This document shows, piece after piece, positions 33,185-41,679 of a DNA stretch of 64,000 nucleotides; position 1 is the stretch's first letter; every line of letters starts with the position of its first letter. The notes below the pieces were generated by a model. The model was not told where the DNA came from. It was given only the letters and a program-made list of their open reading frames with translations, and searched no databases. Where the stretch lies: the NCBI GenBank assembly GCA_963699345.1, contig CAVOTL010000007.1, forward strand, positions 434,001 through 498,000. The letters run 5' to 3'. A program made the position numbers and the translations under genes. The DNA is from Bog-756 sp963699345 (GTDB lineage Bacteria; Actinomycetota; Acidimicrobiia; Acidimicrobiales; RAAP-2).

Positions 33185-35250
33185 GCGCCCTCGGACACCC
33201 GCCCGGCCCCGGCGCCGACCCCGGCGGCGGGGGCCGGCGGGGTGTGACGGGCCCGGCGACCGGCGAGGGCCAGCTGTGCCCGGCCACCCAGGTAGTCGAG
33301 GAATCCCTCGGGATGGCGGGTGTAGCTCAAGGTGGCCAGGCCGAACAGCACGGCGACCAGGCCGGCGAACCGGGAGGGCAGGGATGTCACCGCCACCTGG
33401 AGGGTGGCGTAGACCACCCCGGCCACCACCGCCCCGGCGATCGATCCCAGTCCCACGATGGCCACCACCACCAGCAGCACGGCCGAGATCTGGTAGTTGA
33501 AATCGGTGGCCGACAGGGACCCCTCGACCGACCCGAACAGGGCACCGCCGACACCGGCCAGGGCCGCCGACAGGGCGAACACCAGCACCCTCAGCCGGTA
33601 GACGTCGATGCCGACGGAGGTGGCGGCCAGCTCGCTCCCCCGGACGGCGGACAGGTACCGCCCCATGGTGCCGTCACCGACCAGCTTGACGATGCCGGCG
33701 CACACGGCCAGGACGACGAGGGACAGCAGGAAGAACGGCTTGGCGGCGGCGAAGCTGACCGGCCCGGCCGACGGACGGGGCACCGTGATCCCACCCGCCC
33801 CGTTGCCCACCCAGGAGTTGGGGAACAGGATGTTGTCGGCCAGGAGGGCGAAGGCCAGGGTGGCCAGGGCCAGCGGCAGGCCGGCCAGGCGCAGGGTAGG
33901 CAGCGCCACCACCACGCCGAGACCGGCGGCCAGCAGGCCACCCGCCACCATGCCGAGGACGATCGGCAGTCCGAAATTGTTGGCGAGCTGGCCCGCCATG
34001 AAGCCCCCGAGGCCCGCGAACGTGGCCTGGCAGAGTGAGATCTGACCGGTCATGCCGGTCAGGAGGACCAGTGACAGGAAGATGATGGCGAACGCCACCC
34101 CCTGGTTCATGGTGAGCAGCCAGTCGGCCGGCACCCAGGTCAGGGCGGACACCACCGCCACGACCGACACCGCCCAGGCGAACGTGGCCGTCGGCCGGCG
34201 GGTCAGGATCCCCTTGACCCGACCTCCCGGTCGGTCCTCGAGACGCTCGTGCCAGACCCCGACGGCGTGCACCGTGTCCCCCGAGGCGGACACGGTGGAC
34301 GCCGACCGGAAGCCGACGGTCGTCCGTTCGATGGCGGAGGTGGGCGGGTCGCACCCCGACAGGGGGTCGTCCAGCTGGCGCTGGCGGGCCAGCGGCAGGA
34401 AGACCAGCAGGACCACGAACGGCAGCGAGGGCCGCAGCCCGTTGGCGATCACGCCGGCCGGGAGGTAACCGGCGATCACCTCCTGGGCGATGCCGAGGGC
34501 CAGGCCTCCGACCAGGGCCAGGGGGAGGCTCGAGAACCGGCCGATCACGGCCCCCGCCACCCCCCACACCAGGAGGACGGTGAAGTTCTGGGGGTCGAGC
34601 TGGGAGTACAGCGGGGCGAGCAGCACCCCGGCCAGCGCGGCCATCACGCTGGAGAGGATCCAGGCGAAGGCGCTCACCCGCCCGGCGTTGACCCCGGCGA
34701 GTTCCGTCATGCGGGGGCTCTCCACCACGGCCCGCATCTCGAGGCCGACCGGCGTGAACCGGAAGAGCACCACGAGTCCGGCCGCCACCACCACGGTGAC
34801 GGCGCTGATGGAGAGCTCCAGTCCGCTGAGCGGGACCGACCCGAGGTGGAGGTAGACACGTTGGGCGTTGCCGACGATGGCCGGCGGGGGGATCGTCGGG
34901 GTGGACCCGGCGATGATGAGCGCCACCTGGGGCAGCGCCACGAGCAGCCCGAGCGAGGGGACGAGTTTGACCAGCGGTGACGCCGTCCGGATCCGCCGGA
35001 ACAGCAGCCGGTCGAGCAGGACACCCACCACCGGACCGATGACCAGGACGGCGATCACCGTCGCCGCCCACCGGGGCCACCCGTCCTGGATCAGGGACAC
35101 GTAGGCGAGGGCCGACACGAAGGCCTGGGCCCCGAAGGCCAGATTGAAGACCCCCGAGGCCTTGTAGGTGAGGACGAGTCCCACGGCCATGAGGGCGAAG
35201 ACGCAGCCGAACGGGACCCCCGGCACGGCGTAGTCGAGGAACTGGGTCAC
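33181..35250 (-). CDS. Fused LivH-LivM permease of the first LIV-type importer
   Basis: The GTG at 35250 overlaps the binding-protein stop (GTGA); the open frame upstream of it is shadow. The 689-residue protein is two permeases in one. Residues 1-300 are LivH-like (FALMAVGLVLTYKASGVFNLAFGAQAF near the start, EMRAVVESPRMTELAGVNAGRVSAFAW near 190). About 60 polar residues link to a LivM-like half (TMNQGVAFAIIFLSLVLLTGMTGQISLCQATFAGLGGF near 385-420; ELAATSVGIDVYRLRVLVFALSAALAGVGGALFG near 540-575). Both EAA-like coupling loops are present, so one polypeptide can replace the heterodimer. Confidence 0.92.
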   Translation of the reverse strand: MTQFLDYAVPGVPFGCVFALMAVGLVLTYKASGVFNLAFGAQAFVSALAYVSLIQDGWPRWAATVIAVLVIGPVVGVLLDRLLFRRIRTASPLVKLVPSLGLLVALPQVALIIAGSTPTIPPPAIVGNAQRVYLHLGSVPLSGLELSISAVTVVVAAGLVVLFRFTPVGLEMRAVVESPRMTELAGVNAGRVSAFAWILSSVMAALAGVLLAPLYSQLDPQNFTVLLVWGVAGAVIGRFSSLPLALVGGLALGIAQEVIAGYLPAGVIANGLRPSLPFVVLLVFLPLARQRQLDDPLSGCDPPTSAIERTTVGFRSASTVSASGDTVHAVGVWHERLEDRPGGRVKGILTRRPTATFAWAVSVVAVVSALTWVPADWLLTMNQGVAFAIIFLSLVLLTGMTGQISLCQATFAGLGGFMAGQLANNFGLPIVLGMVAGGLLAAGLGVVVALPTLRLAGLPLALATLAFALLADNILFPNSWVGNGAGGITVPRPSAGPVSFAAAKPFFLLSLVVLAVCAGIVKLVGDGTMGRYLSAVRGSELAATSVGIDVYRLRVLVFALSAALAGVGGALFGSVEGSLSATDFNYQISAVLLVVVAIVGLGSIAGAVVAGVVYATLQVAVTSLPSRFAGLVAVLFGLATLSYTRHPEGFLDYLGGRAQLALAGRRARHTPPAPAAGVGAGAGRVSEGA

Positions 35251-36599
35251 TTGCCCGGGACTCCCGGTGCCAGTGGCAGCGTGGTGACCGTCCGGGTCCC
35301 GAGGTGGGCCGAGCCGGTCTGGTCGAAACAGGAGTAGACGCTCTGGGGGGTCGTGAAGACCGGCACGAACCGGTCCCCCTCCGCCCGGACGAAGGTGGTG
35401 CAGTCGAGATCGGTGATCCCGGTGTGGGCGACCCGCCAGTCCACCGGGGGGTAGGCGCCGTCCGCCGTGAAGGCGGTGAGCCGGTTGATGGCGCGGACCA
35501 GCGCCGTGCGGGTGACGTCGTCGCCGATGGCCCGCAGCCCCTCGGCGAAGAGGTCGGCGCTCACCCAGCCGGCGAGGGCGGTGGCCGACGGCGAGGTGCC
35601 CGGCGCATAGCGCTTCATGGCGGCGTCGAAGGCGTCGATGCCCGGGTAGACGCCGGGGTACAGCGTCGATACCTCGAAGGGGGTCTGCTGCAACAGGAAG
35701 TAGGCACCGTCCAGCGCCGACCGGTTGTCCCGCAGGATCTGCGAGTCGTACCCGTCGAGCCAGTACTGGGTGACCGACCCCATGCCGTGCTGCTGGAGCG
35801 TCTCCGACAGTTTGATGTCGCCGGTGGCGTCCATGCAGGTGGCCACGAAGTCGACGCCCGCCTGCTGCATCCGCGTGACGTCGGCATCGAGGGTGGCCGC
35901 GCCGTAGGGGATGGAGAAGTCGACCACCGGCGTCGGGACGTGGTATTTGCGGAGGCCCGCCACCACGGCGTTGCATCCCCCCGATGACTGGGCGACGTTG
36001 TAGGCCAGGACGGCCGCCGCCCGGGCGTGGGTCTGTTGGGCCACGAAGGCCACCTGGGGCATGGGCAGGTTCTCGGCGATGTAGGAGCCACCGGCGCCGA
36101 ACATGGTCGGTCCCGACCACTGCTCGTTGGTGTTCTCCTGGATCCCGAAGGTCGGCACGGCCTGGGACCGGAGGATCGACGACCCGGTGAAGAAGGGGGT
36201 TCCCACCCCCACCACGGCGAAGACCTTGGACTGGACCAGCCGCTGGGCGCCCGCGGTGTTGCCCGAAGCCGACGTGCCGTCGTCGACGATCGGCGAGTAG
36301 ACGATCTTGCGCCCGTAGATCCCGCCGGAGGCGTTCAGCTGGTCGAAGTAGACGGTGGCGCCGGTGACCACCGGCGCGAAGTCGGGGGCGGCGAACCCGC
36401 TGAACGAGCCGAGGGCGCCCACCCGGATGGTGTGGGCGGTCACGCCGTCGGTGTCCCCGACGTGGGAGACGGTCAGGACGGTGACGTTGGCGCACGAGGC
36501 GAGCAGCGGAGCGGCCGCCACGAGGGCCACGACGGCCGACCGGCTCGCCGTGCGGGTCCCGCCGGGGCCCTGATGCCGTCGTCGACGCCGTTGATCCAC
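35247..36599 (-). CDS. LIV-type periplasmic (extracellular) substrate-binding lipoprotein
   Basis: 450 residues from a GTG with GGGAG 5 nt upstream. A basic head and hydrophobic stretch end in the lipobox L-A-S-C (Cys36), so the protein is lipid-anchored outside the membrane. The mature part has the type I binding-protein fold: IRVGALGSFSGFAAPDFAP, YFDQLNASGGIYGRKI, SKVFAVVGVGTPFFTGSSIL, AAVLAYNVAQSSGGCNAVV, GVDFVATCMDATGDIKLSETL. First gene of the importer operon; the ligand is unknown, though the surrounding acyl-CoA genes suggest a lipid- or acid-like compound (inference). Confidence 0.9.
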   Translation of the reverse strand: MDQRRRRRHQGPGGTRTASRSAVVALVAAAPLLASCANVTVLTVSHVGDTDGVTAHTIRVGALGSFSGFAAPDFAPVVTGATVYFDQLNASGGIYGRKIVYSPIVDDGTSASGNTAGAQRLVQSKVFAVVGVGTPFFTGSSILRSQAVPTFGIQENTNEQWSGPTMFGAGGSYIAENLPMPQVAFVAQQTHARAAAVLAYNVAQSSGGCNAVVAGLRKYHVPTPVVDFSIPYGAATLDADVTRMQQAGVDFVATCMDATGDIKLSETLQQHGMGSVTQYWLDGYDSQILRDNRSALDGAYFLLQQTPFEVSTLYPGVYPGIDAFDAAMKRYAPGTSPSATALAGWVSADLFAEGLRAIGDDVTRTALVRAINRLTAFTADGAYPPVDWRVAHTGITDLDCTTFVRAEGDRFVPVFTTPQSVYSCFDQTGSAHLGTRTVTTLPLAPGVPGK

Positions 36600-36731
36600 G
36601 TTGCTCCCAGGTCCTCGGGCCCTCGCCGTCTGCGGACCCTACCCGGACCCGCCCCGGAACCGGTCGATCGGCGGCCGTGCCACCGGTCCCGCCCCACCTC
36701 CCGGCGGGGTGCCCTGCGGACCCTGGACGGG

Positions 36732-36750
36732 CCCGGACCTCAGGTCCGGG
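36732..36750. terminator. Hairpin with the MaoC stop codon in its loop
   Basis: CCCGGACC (36732-36739) and GGTCCGGG (36743-36750) form a perfect 8-bp stem whose 3-base loop is exactly the stop codon of the MaoC gene. No U tract follows. Confidence 0.5.
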
Positions 36751-37171
36751 TCGGGATGCGGGCGGTGGCCTCGCCGACCACCTTCTCCTCGCCCTCCGCG
36801 TTGTGCAGGCGCACGTCGAGGTCGACCAGGTGGGCGTCACCCTCCGTGCGCTTGCCGGTCACCACGATCTTGGAGCGGAGCTCCTCGTCGGGCCAGGTCT
36901 GGCGGGCGAAGCGCACCGTGAACCGCTTGACGTTGCCGATGCCGACCCAGTCGGTGATGGCGGTCCCGAGCAGTCCCATCGAGAACATCCCGTGGCCGAA
37001 CACGCTCGGCTGGCCGGCGGCGGTGGCCTTGACCTCGTCGTGGTGCATGGGGTTGAAGTCACCAGACGCCCCGGCGTAGGCCACCAGGTCGGTGCGGGTG
37101 AGCACGTGGCTCAGCTCGGGGGCCTCGTCGCCCTCGGCCACGTCCTCGAAGTACAGCACTGTGTCAGCCAT
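36740..37171 (-). CDS. MaoC-like (R)-specific enoyl-CoA hydratase, single hot-dog domain
   Basis: 143 residues from an ATG with GGATGGGGAC just upstream. The hydratase-2 active site is visible as YAGASGDFNPMHHDEVKA (about residues 33-50), with the catalytic Asp and His, followed by VFGHGMFSMGLLG (about 57-69). The C-terminal strands (VRFARQTWPDEELRSKIVV) match the beta subunit-like MaoC proteins of mycobacterial type that pair with an N-terminal FAS1-like partner; the candidate partner is the gene at 41046. It hydrates trans-2-enoyl-CoA in beta-oxidation or in lipid synthesis. Confidence 0.9.
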   Translation of the reverse strand: MADTVLYFEDVAEGDEAPELSHVLTRTDLVAYAGASGDFNPMHHDEVKATAAGQPSVFGHGMFSMGLLGTAITDWVGIGNVKRFTVRFARQTWPDEELRSKIVVTGKRTEGDAHLVDLDVRLHNAEGEEKVVGEATARIPTRT

Positions 37172-37393
37172 GTCCCCATCCTTCCTCGTTCCGCCACCAC
37201 CGGGTCTCGTGCGGCCACCACCGGGAGTCCCGGTCGTGGTCCGCCAGTCTTCCATCACCGGCCCAGGGCGTGCCACGGCACGTCCGCGAGCGGATGCCCC
37301 GGGCCGGTCCCCGGTGCACGACGCCGGTTCCGGGAGGGATCCGCACCCCGCCACCCTCGACAGCCCCGTCCCCCGGCCCCGCCGGGCGGTCGG

Positions 37394-39649
37394 TCACCGA
37401 CCGGGCTCCGGATCGCGCGGCAGGCCCAGCAGGCGCTCGCCGATCACGTTGCGCTGGACCTCGCTCGTTCCGCCGGCGATCGTCAGGCACTTGGACTGCA
37501 GGACGCCGTGGGCCGAGACGGCGGCGTCCCCGTCGGTGACGGCGCCGTTCGGACCGCAGATGTCGAGGCCGAACTCGTGCACCCGCTGTTCGAACTCGGC
37601 CCCCACCAGCTTGCGCACGCTGGACTCCGGACCGGGCTGCAGCCCACCCACCGAACGCAGCGTCGCCCGCATGCCGAGCTGGGCCAGTGACTGGGCGTCG
37701 GCCAGCAGATGGCCGAGGCGGTCGAGGGTGACCGGGTCCGGGGGCTCGGGCCGGTCGGCCAACCGGTGCAGCACCCCCTCCAGGGCCCCGCCGAAGGCGG
37801 AGTCGGTGGAGAGCGACACCCGCTCGTTGGCCAGCGTCGTGCGGGCGAGCTTCCACCCGCCGTCGATCTCGCCCACCACACACTCGTCGGGCACGAAGCA
37901 GCCGTCGAAGAAGACCTCGTTGAACAGCGCTTCGCCGGTGATCTCCCGCAGCGGGCGCACCTCGATCCCCGGTGCGTGCATGTCGACCAGGAAGTAGGTG
38001 ATGCCCCGGTGCTTGGGCACGTCCGGATTCGTCCGGGCCAGGCAGATCCCCCAGTGGGCCCGACGGGCCACCGAGGTCCACACCTTCTGGCCGGTCAGCG
38101 ACCAGCCACCGTCCACCCGGGTGGCCCGGGTGGACAGAGCGGCCAGGTCGGAGCCGGCCCCCGGCTCGCTGAACAGCTGGCACCAGATCAGCTCGCCCCG
38201 CAGGGTCGGACCGACGAACCGCTCCGTCTGTTCGGGGGTGCCGTGGGCCATGATGGTCGGCAGGGCCCAGGCCGCCACGGCCAGGTTCGGTCGACGCAGC
38301 CGGGCCTCGGCCAGCGCCTGGTCGATCACCAGCTGCTCGACGGCGCCGGCGTCCCGTCCCCACGGGGCCGGCCAGTGGGGAGCCAGGAGGCCGGAGTCGG
38401 CCAGGGCCCGGTGGCGTTGCGCCGGATCCTCGATGGCGGCGATGTCCGCCACCCGCGCGTCGACCTCGGCCCGCACCGCCTCGGCCTCGGGGGGCAGGTC
38501 GATGGTGAGGCGGCGTCGCCATCCGGCCAGGGCGAGTCGGGCCGACTCCGCCCGGAGCGGGGCCGTCCCCCCCACCAGCTGGCGGAGGGTCGTCGCCCGG
38601 CGAAGGTGGACGTGGGCGTCGTGCTCCCATGTGAAGCCCATCCCCCCGAGCACCTGGATGGCCCCCTTGGCCGCCTCGACATAGCCGTCGAGGGCGAGGG
38701 CGGCGGCCAGCTGCACCGACAGGCTGCCCTGGTCGGTCTCCTCACCGGAGGTGGCGCCACCCTCCGACTCGAGCACCAGGGCGGCGTCCCAGGTGGCCGC
38801 CACGGCCTGCTCCACCGTGACCAGCATGTTCGCCAGCCGGTGCTTGACGCCCTGGAACTGACCGATGGGCCGACCGAACTGCTCCCGAGTGCGGGCGTGC
38901 TCGGCCGCCGTGTCCACACACCACCGGGCTCCGCCGACGGCCTCGGCGGAGAGCACCACCAGGGTCAGGTCGCGGACGGCCCCCGTCGTGACGTCGAGCC
39001 GCCGCTCGGCGGGCACCGCCGCGGCGGCGAGCGTCCACGACGCCGCCGGACGGGTCGGATCGAAGCTGGGCAGCTCGACGACGTCCGCCGCGTCGCCGCG
39101 TTCCAACACCACCCAGCACTCCGTGCCGTCGACGGCCACCGCGGCCAGGACGTGGGTCACCACTCCCCCGTGCACGAGCGGCCGCAAGGTGCCCGACACG
39201 ATCAACGAGCCGTCCGGGCCGGGGCGTCCGGTGAGGCCGGCCGGTGCCGACGGGGTGCCGTCGGGCAAGGCCACCGGAACGGACAGCGACGCGCTCAGGG
39301 TGCCGTCGGCCAGGCCCGGCAGGAGGGTCTTGACCAGCTCGGCCCCACCGGCCGTGGCCACCACCCCGGCCACCACCGCGGTGGTGTCCCACGGGCCGAT
39401 CGCCGCCGCGCGCCCGAGCTCCTCGGCCACGACGGCCAGCTCGACCATGCCCGCCCCCTGCCCGCCGTACTCCTCGGGCAGGTGCACCGCCACCAGCCCC
39501 TGGGCGGCCAGGTCCGGCCAGTACGGCGGCAGGGCGTCGGCGTCGGCGTCGAGGGCCCGGCGCACCGAGGCGCCCACCCCCCGGGCCTCGGCCCATCCCT
39601 GGACGGCTGAGCGGAGCTCCTCGTGCTCGTCCCGGATCCCGATGGCCAA
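37394..39649 (-). CDS. Double acyl-CoA dehydrogenase (FadE34-like two-domain fusion)
   Basis: 751 residues, twice the normal acyl-CoA dehydrogenase length. Residues 1-370 form one ACAD domain (DEHEELRSAVQGWAEARG, LVAVHLPEEYGGQGAGMVELAVVAEELGRAAAIGP, WCVDTAAEHARTREQFGRPIGQFQGVKHRLANM). Residues 380-751 form another, with the FAD/substrate block LIWCQLFSEPGAGSDLAAL, RRVDGGWSLTGQKVWTS-type strand, and the C-terminal TIAGGTSEVQRNVIGERLLGLPRD. The same fusion is known from FadE34 of Mycobacterium tuberculosis, which acts on steroid side-chain CoA esters; the substrate here is inferred only. It starts at a TTG 4 bases after the DoxX gene. Confidence 0.9.
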   Translation of the reverse strand: MAIGIRDEHEELRSAVQGWAEARGVGASVRRALDADADALPPYWPDLAAQGLVAVHLPEEYGGQGAGMVELAVVAEELGRAAAIGPWDTTAVVAGVVATAGGAELVKTLLPGLADGTLSASLSVPVALPDGTPSAPAGLTGRPGPDGSLIVSGTLRPLVHGGVVTHVLAAVAVDGTECWVVLERGDAADVVELPSFDPTRPAASWTLAAAAVPAERRLDVTTGAVRDLTLVVLSAEAVGGARWCVDTAAEHARTREQFGRPIGQFQGVKHRLANMLVTVEQAVAATWDAALVLESEGGATSGEETDQGSLSVQLAAALALDGYVEAAKGAIQVLGGMGFTWEHDAHVHLRRATTLRQLVGGTAPLRAESARLALAGWRRRLTIDLPPEAEAVRAEVDARVADIAAIEDPAQRHRALADSGLLAPHWPAPWGRDAGAVEQLVIDQALAEARLRRPNLAVAAWALPTIMAHGTPEQTERFVGPTLRGELIWCQLFSEPGAGSDLAALSTRATRVDGGWSLTGQKVWTSVARRAHWGICLARTNPDVPKHRGITYFLVDMHAPGIEVRPLREITGEALFNEVFFDGCFVPDECVVGEIDGGWKLARTTLANERVSLSTDSAFGGALEGVLHRLADRPEPPDPVTLDRLGHLLADAQSLAQLGMRATLRSVGGLQPGPESSVRKLVGAEFEQRVHEFGLDICGPNGAVTDGDAAVSAHGVLQSKCLTIAGGTSEVQRNVIGERLLGLPRDPEPGR

Positions 39650-39653
39650 CGGA

Positions 39654-40130
39654 TCAGGCCCCGAACAGGTGGAGCAGGTGGTCGATCGAGAACACGGCCC
39701 ACGACTTGGTGAACAGCGCCACGACGGCCGCCAGGATCATCATCAGGTTCTGGCCCTGCTCGGCCCAGTCGCTGATCATCAGCACGAAGTAGAGGAGGTT
39801 GAGCAGGATCCCGCAGACCAGGGCGATCGGCGTGAGGAATCCGAGCACGAGACCGAGGCCGAGGGCCAGCTCCGAGAAGACGACGATGTACGCCATCGGG
39901 ATCGGATGGGGCCGGACCACCTTGTCGAACCCGGTCTTCACGAAGCCCCACTTGTGCTTTTCGGCGACCGATCCGCCCCACTCGATGCCCGACCCCCGCT
40001 TCAGCCAACCACCCAGGTCCTTGTGGGCGAAGCTCTTCACCCACCAGAGTCCGAGCCCGATCCGTAGGACCGCCATCCAGTTGGCGTAGTAGGAGGGGGT
40101 CAACAGGTCCGTCGTAGCCAGAAAGTGCAC
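39654..40130 (-). CDS. DoxX-family membrane protein
   Basis: 158 residues from a GTG at 40130, which is preceded by TAGAAA and 6 nt, a near match to the leaderless pattern. The N-terminal block NWMAVLRIGLGLWWVKSFAHKDLGGWL is followed by a polar loop and three hydrophobic helices (IPMAYIVVFSELALGLGLVLGFLTPIALVCGILLNLLYFVLM from about 78 to 119; LMMILAAVVALF about 130-141). That is the DoxX/TQO small-subunit pattern of thiosulfate:quinone or related oxidoreductase membrane subunits. In actinobacteria such proteins often accompany redox enzymes; here it sits directly before the acyl-CoA dehydrogenase and could take part in electron transfer (inference). Confidence 0.8.
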   Translation of the reverse strand: MHFLATTDLLTPSYYANWMAVLRIGLGLWWVKSFAHKDLGGWLKRGSGIEWGGSVAEKHKWGFVKTGFDKVVRPHPIPMAYIVVFSELALGLGLVLGFLTPIALVCGILLNLLYFVLMISDWAEQGQNLMMILAAVVALFTKSWAVFSIDHLLHLFGA

Positions 40131-40212
40131 GGCCCGTTTCTAGCATCTCCCGCCTGCGCCGCCCGTACCTCGGTGCTCCCCCGACCGACCGGACCGGGCG
40201 ACGAGCCGTGGC

Positions 40213-41046
40213 CTACCAGCCGCGGAAGCTCGGCGACCGGCGTTCGGAGAAGGCGGCCAGCCCCTCCTTGAAGTCCTCGGTGCCGGTCACCAGTTCCTGG
40301 GCGACGGCCTCGTCCCACAGGGCCGTCGTCCGGTCCGACTCGAGCGCGCGGTTGGTCAGATACTTGGCCGCGGCCACCGCCTTGGTCGGCGCCTGGGCCA
40401 GACGCGTCGCCCACGCGGTCACCTCGTCCATCAGCTCGGCCCGGGGCACGACCTTGTTGACCAGCCCGATGCGCTCGGCGTCGCGGGCCGACAGGTCGTC
40501 GCCGAAGAAGAACAGCTCCTTCGCCTTCTGGGGTCCGACCAGGCGCGCCAACAGGTAGGCGCCGGCGGCGTCGGGGGCGATCCCGCGCCGGACGAACACC
40601 TCGATGAACCGCGACTCCTCGGCGGCCAGCACCAGGTCGCAGGCGAGGGCGAGATGCATGCCGCCGCCCGCCGCCGTGGCGTTGACCGCGGCGATGACCG
40701 GCTTCTCGCAGTCGAGGACCGCGGACACCAGCCGTTGCCACCCGGTGCGGATGAGCCGCGCCGTGTCGCCCACCGCCAGGTCCGGCGCCCCGTCGGGCCG
40801 GGTGGGTGCGGGTCCGGACGACCGGAGGTCGGCGCCGGTGCAGAAGCCCCGCTCGCCCGCCCCGGTCAGCACCACGGCGCGCACCGCGAGGTCCGCCGAC
40901 GCCTCGCCCAGCCACTCCACCACCTGGTCGCGCATGGCGGCGGTGATGGCGTTGCCGGCCTCGGGCCGGTTGAGGGTGATCCACGCCACCCCGCCGTCCA
41001 ACCGGCGCAGGACGGCGTCGTCGGCGCTCGCCGCGGCCTCGGCCAT
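40213..41046 (-). CDS. Enoyl-CoA hydratase/isomerase (crotonase family)
   Basis: 277 residues. Crotonase landmarks: RLDGGVAWITLNRPEAGNAI (about 14-33), first oxyanion loop GAGERGFCTGADLRSSG (about 62-78), AVLDCEKPVIAAVNATAAGGGMHLALACDLVLAAEESRF (about 108-147) with the second oxyanion glycines, and FVRRGIAPDAAGAYLLARLVG. The Glu usually found at one catalytic position is replaced around RRGIAPDAAG, as in many family members that are not true hydratases. The ATG overlaps the stop of the upstream MaoC-N gene by one base (TGATG). Confidence 0.9.
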   Translation of the reverse strand: MAEAAASADDAVLRRLDGGVAWITLNRPEAGNAITAAMRDQVVEWLGEASADLAVRAVVLTGAGERGFCTGADLRSSGPAPTRPDGAPDLAVGDTARLIRTGWQRLVSAVLDCEKPVIAAVNATAAGGGMHLALACDLVLAAEESRFIEVFVRRGIAPDAAGAYLLARLVGPQKAKELFFFGDDLSARDAERIGLVNKVVPRAELMDEVTAWATRLAQAPTKAVAAAKYLTNRALESDRTTALWDEAVAQELVTGTEDFKEGLAAFSERRSPSFRGW

Positions 41047-41543
41047 CAGATGCGGTGGATGATGTTCATGCGGGAGGTGCAGACGGGCTCCCCGGTCGCC
41101 CGGTCGCTCCAGGCCGTCTCCACGACGATGAAGGTCATGGTCTTGCCCTTCGACTCCTTCTGGTACGCATCGGCCACCCGGCCTTCCCCCACCAGGACGT
41201 CGCCGGCGAAGACCGGCCGCTCGTAGGTGAACTCCTGCTCGCCGTGGAGGATGATGCCGCCCTTGGACATGAGGGGGCCAAGCACCTTGGCCATCGGGTT
41301 CCCGACCGGGGCGTCCTCGGTCTGGAGCTCCGGGAAGACACCGAAGTTGCCCATCACGAACGGGTACGTGGGCGGTGCCGGGATCCCGGGCAGGCCGGCG
41401 GCCTCGGCGGCGCGTGGATCCCGGTACTCGGGACCCGAGTCCTTGACCGCGGCGGCGAACAGCGCCAGTTGACCGCGCTCGACGGTGACCACGGTGGTCC
41501 CCGTCGGCTCCCCGATGATCGAGCTCAAGCTGTCGTCTGCCAC
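41046..41543 (-). CDS. FAS1-like dehydratase / MaoC N-terminal domain protein
   Basis: 165 residues from a GTG at 41543. It has a single hot-dog fold with the MaoC_dehydrat_N pattern: VERGQLALFAAAVKDSGPEYRD, IPAPPTYPFVMGNFG, GIILHGEQEFTYERPVFAGDVLVGEGRVADAYQKESKGKTMTFIVVET. This half lacks the catalytic Asp/His and in the mycobacterial HadAB type it binds the acyl chain while a MaoC partner supplies catalysis. The matching catalytic half is probably the gene at 36740. It is followed without gap by the enoyl-CoA hydratase. Confidence 0.85.
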   Translation of the reverse strand: MADDSLSSIIGEPTGTTVVTVERGQLALFAAAVKDSGPEYRDPRAAEAAGLPGIPAPPTYPFVMGNFGVFPELQTEDAPVGNPMAKVLGPLMSKGGIILHGEQEFTYERPVFAGDVLVGEGRVADAYQKESKGKTMTFIVVETAWSDRATGEPVCTSRMNIIHRI

Positions 41544-41679
41544 CTGGGACTCCTCCCCTGATCGTCCATGCCCCTCGACCGGCGGGCGGCCGGTCGCCGT
41601 GGCGAACCGTAGCGCGGACGCCGGGCCCCGGTCGCCCCCGGGCCGGGTGCGGGCCGGTCCGGAGGGTCGGGAGTCGCCG

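Noticed and set aside
35251..36840. Extension of the LivHM frame to 1219 residues
   Set aside because: The extra 530 residues overlap the substrate-binding-protein gene in another frame and are low-complexity; the GTG at 35250 overlaps the previous stop as expected in this operon.
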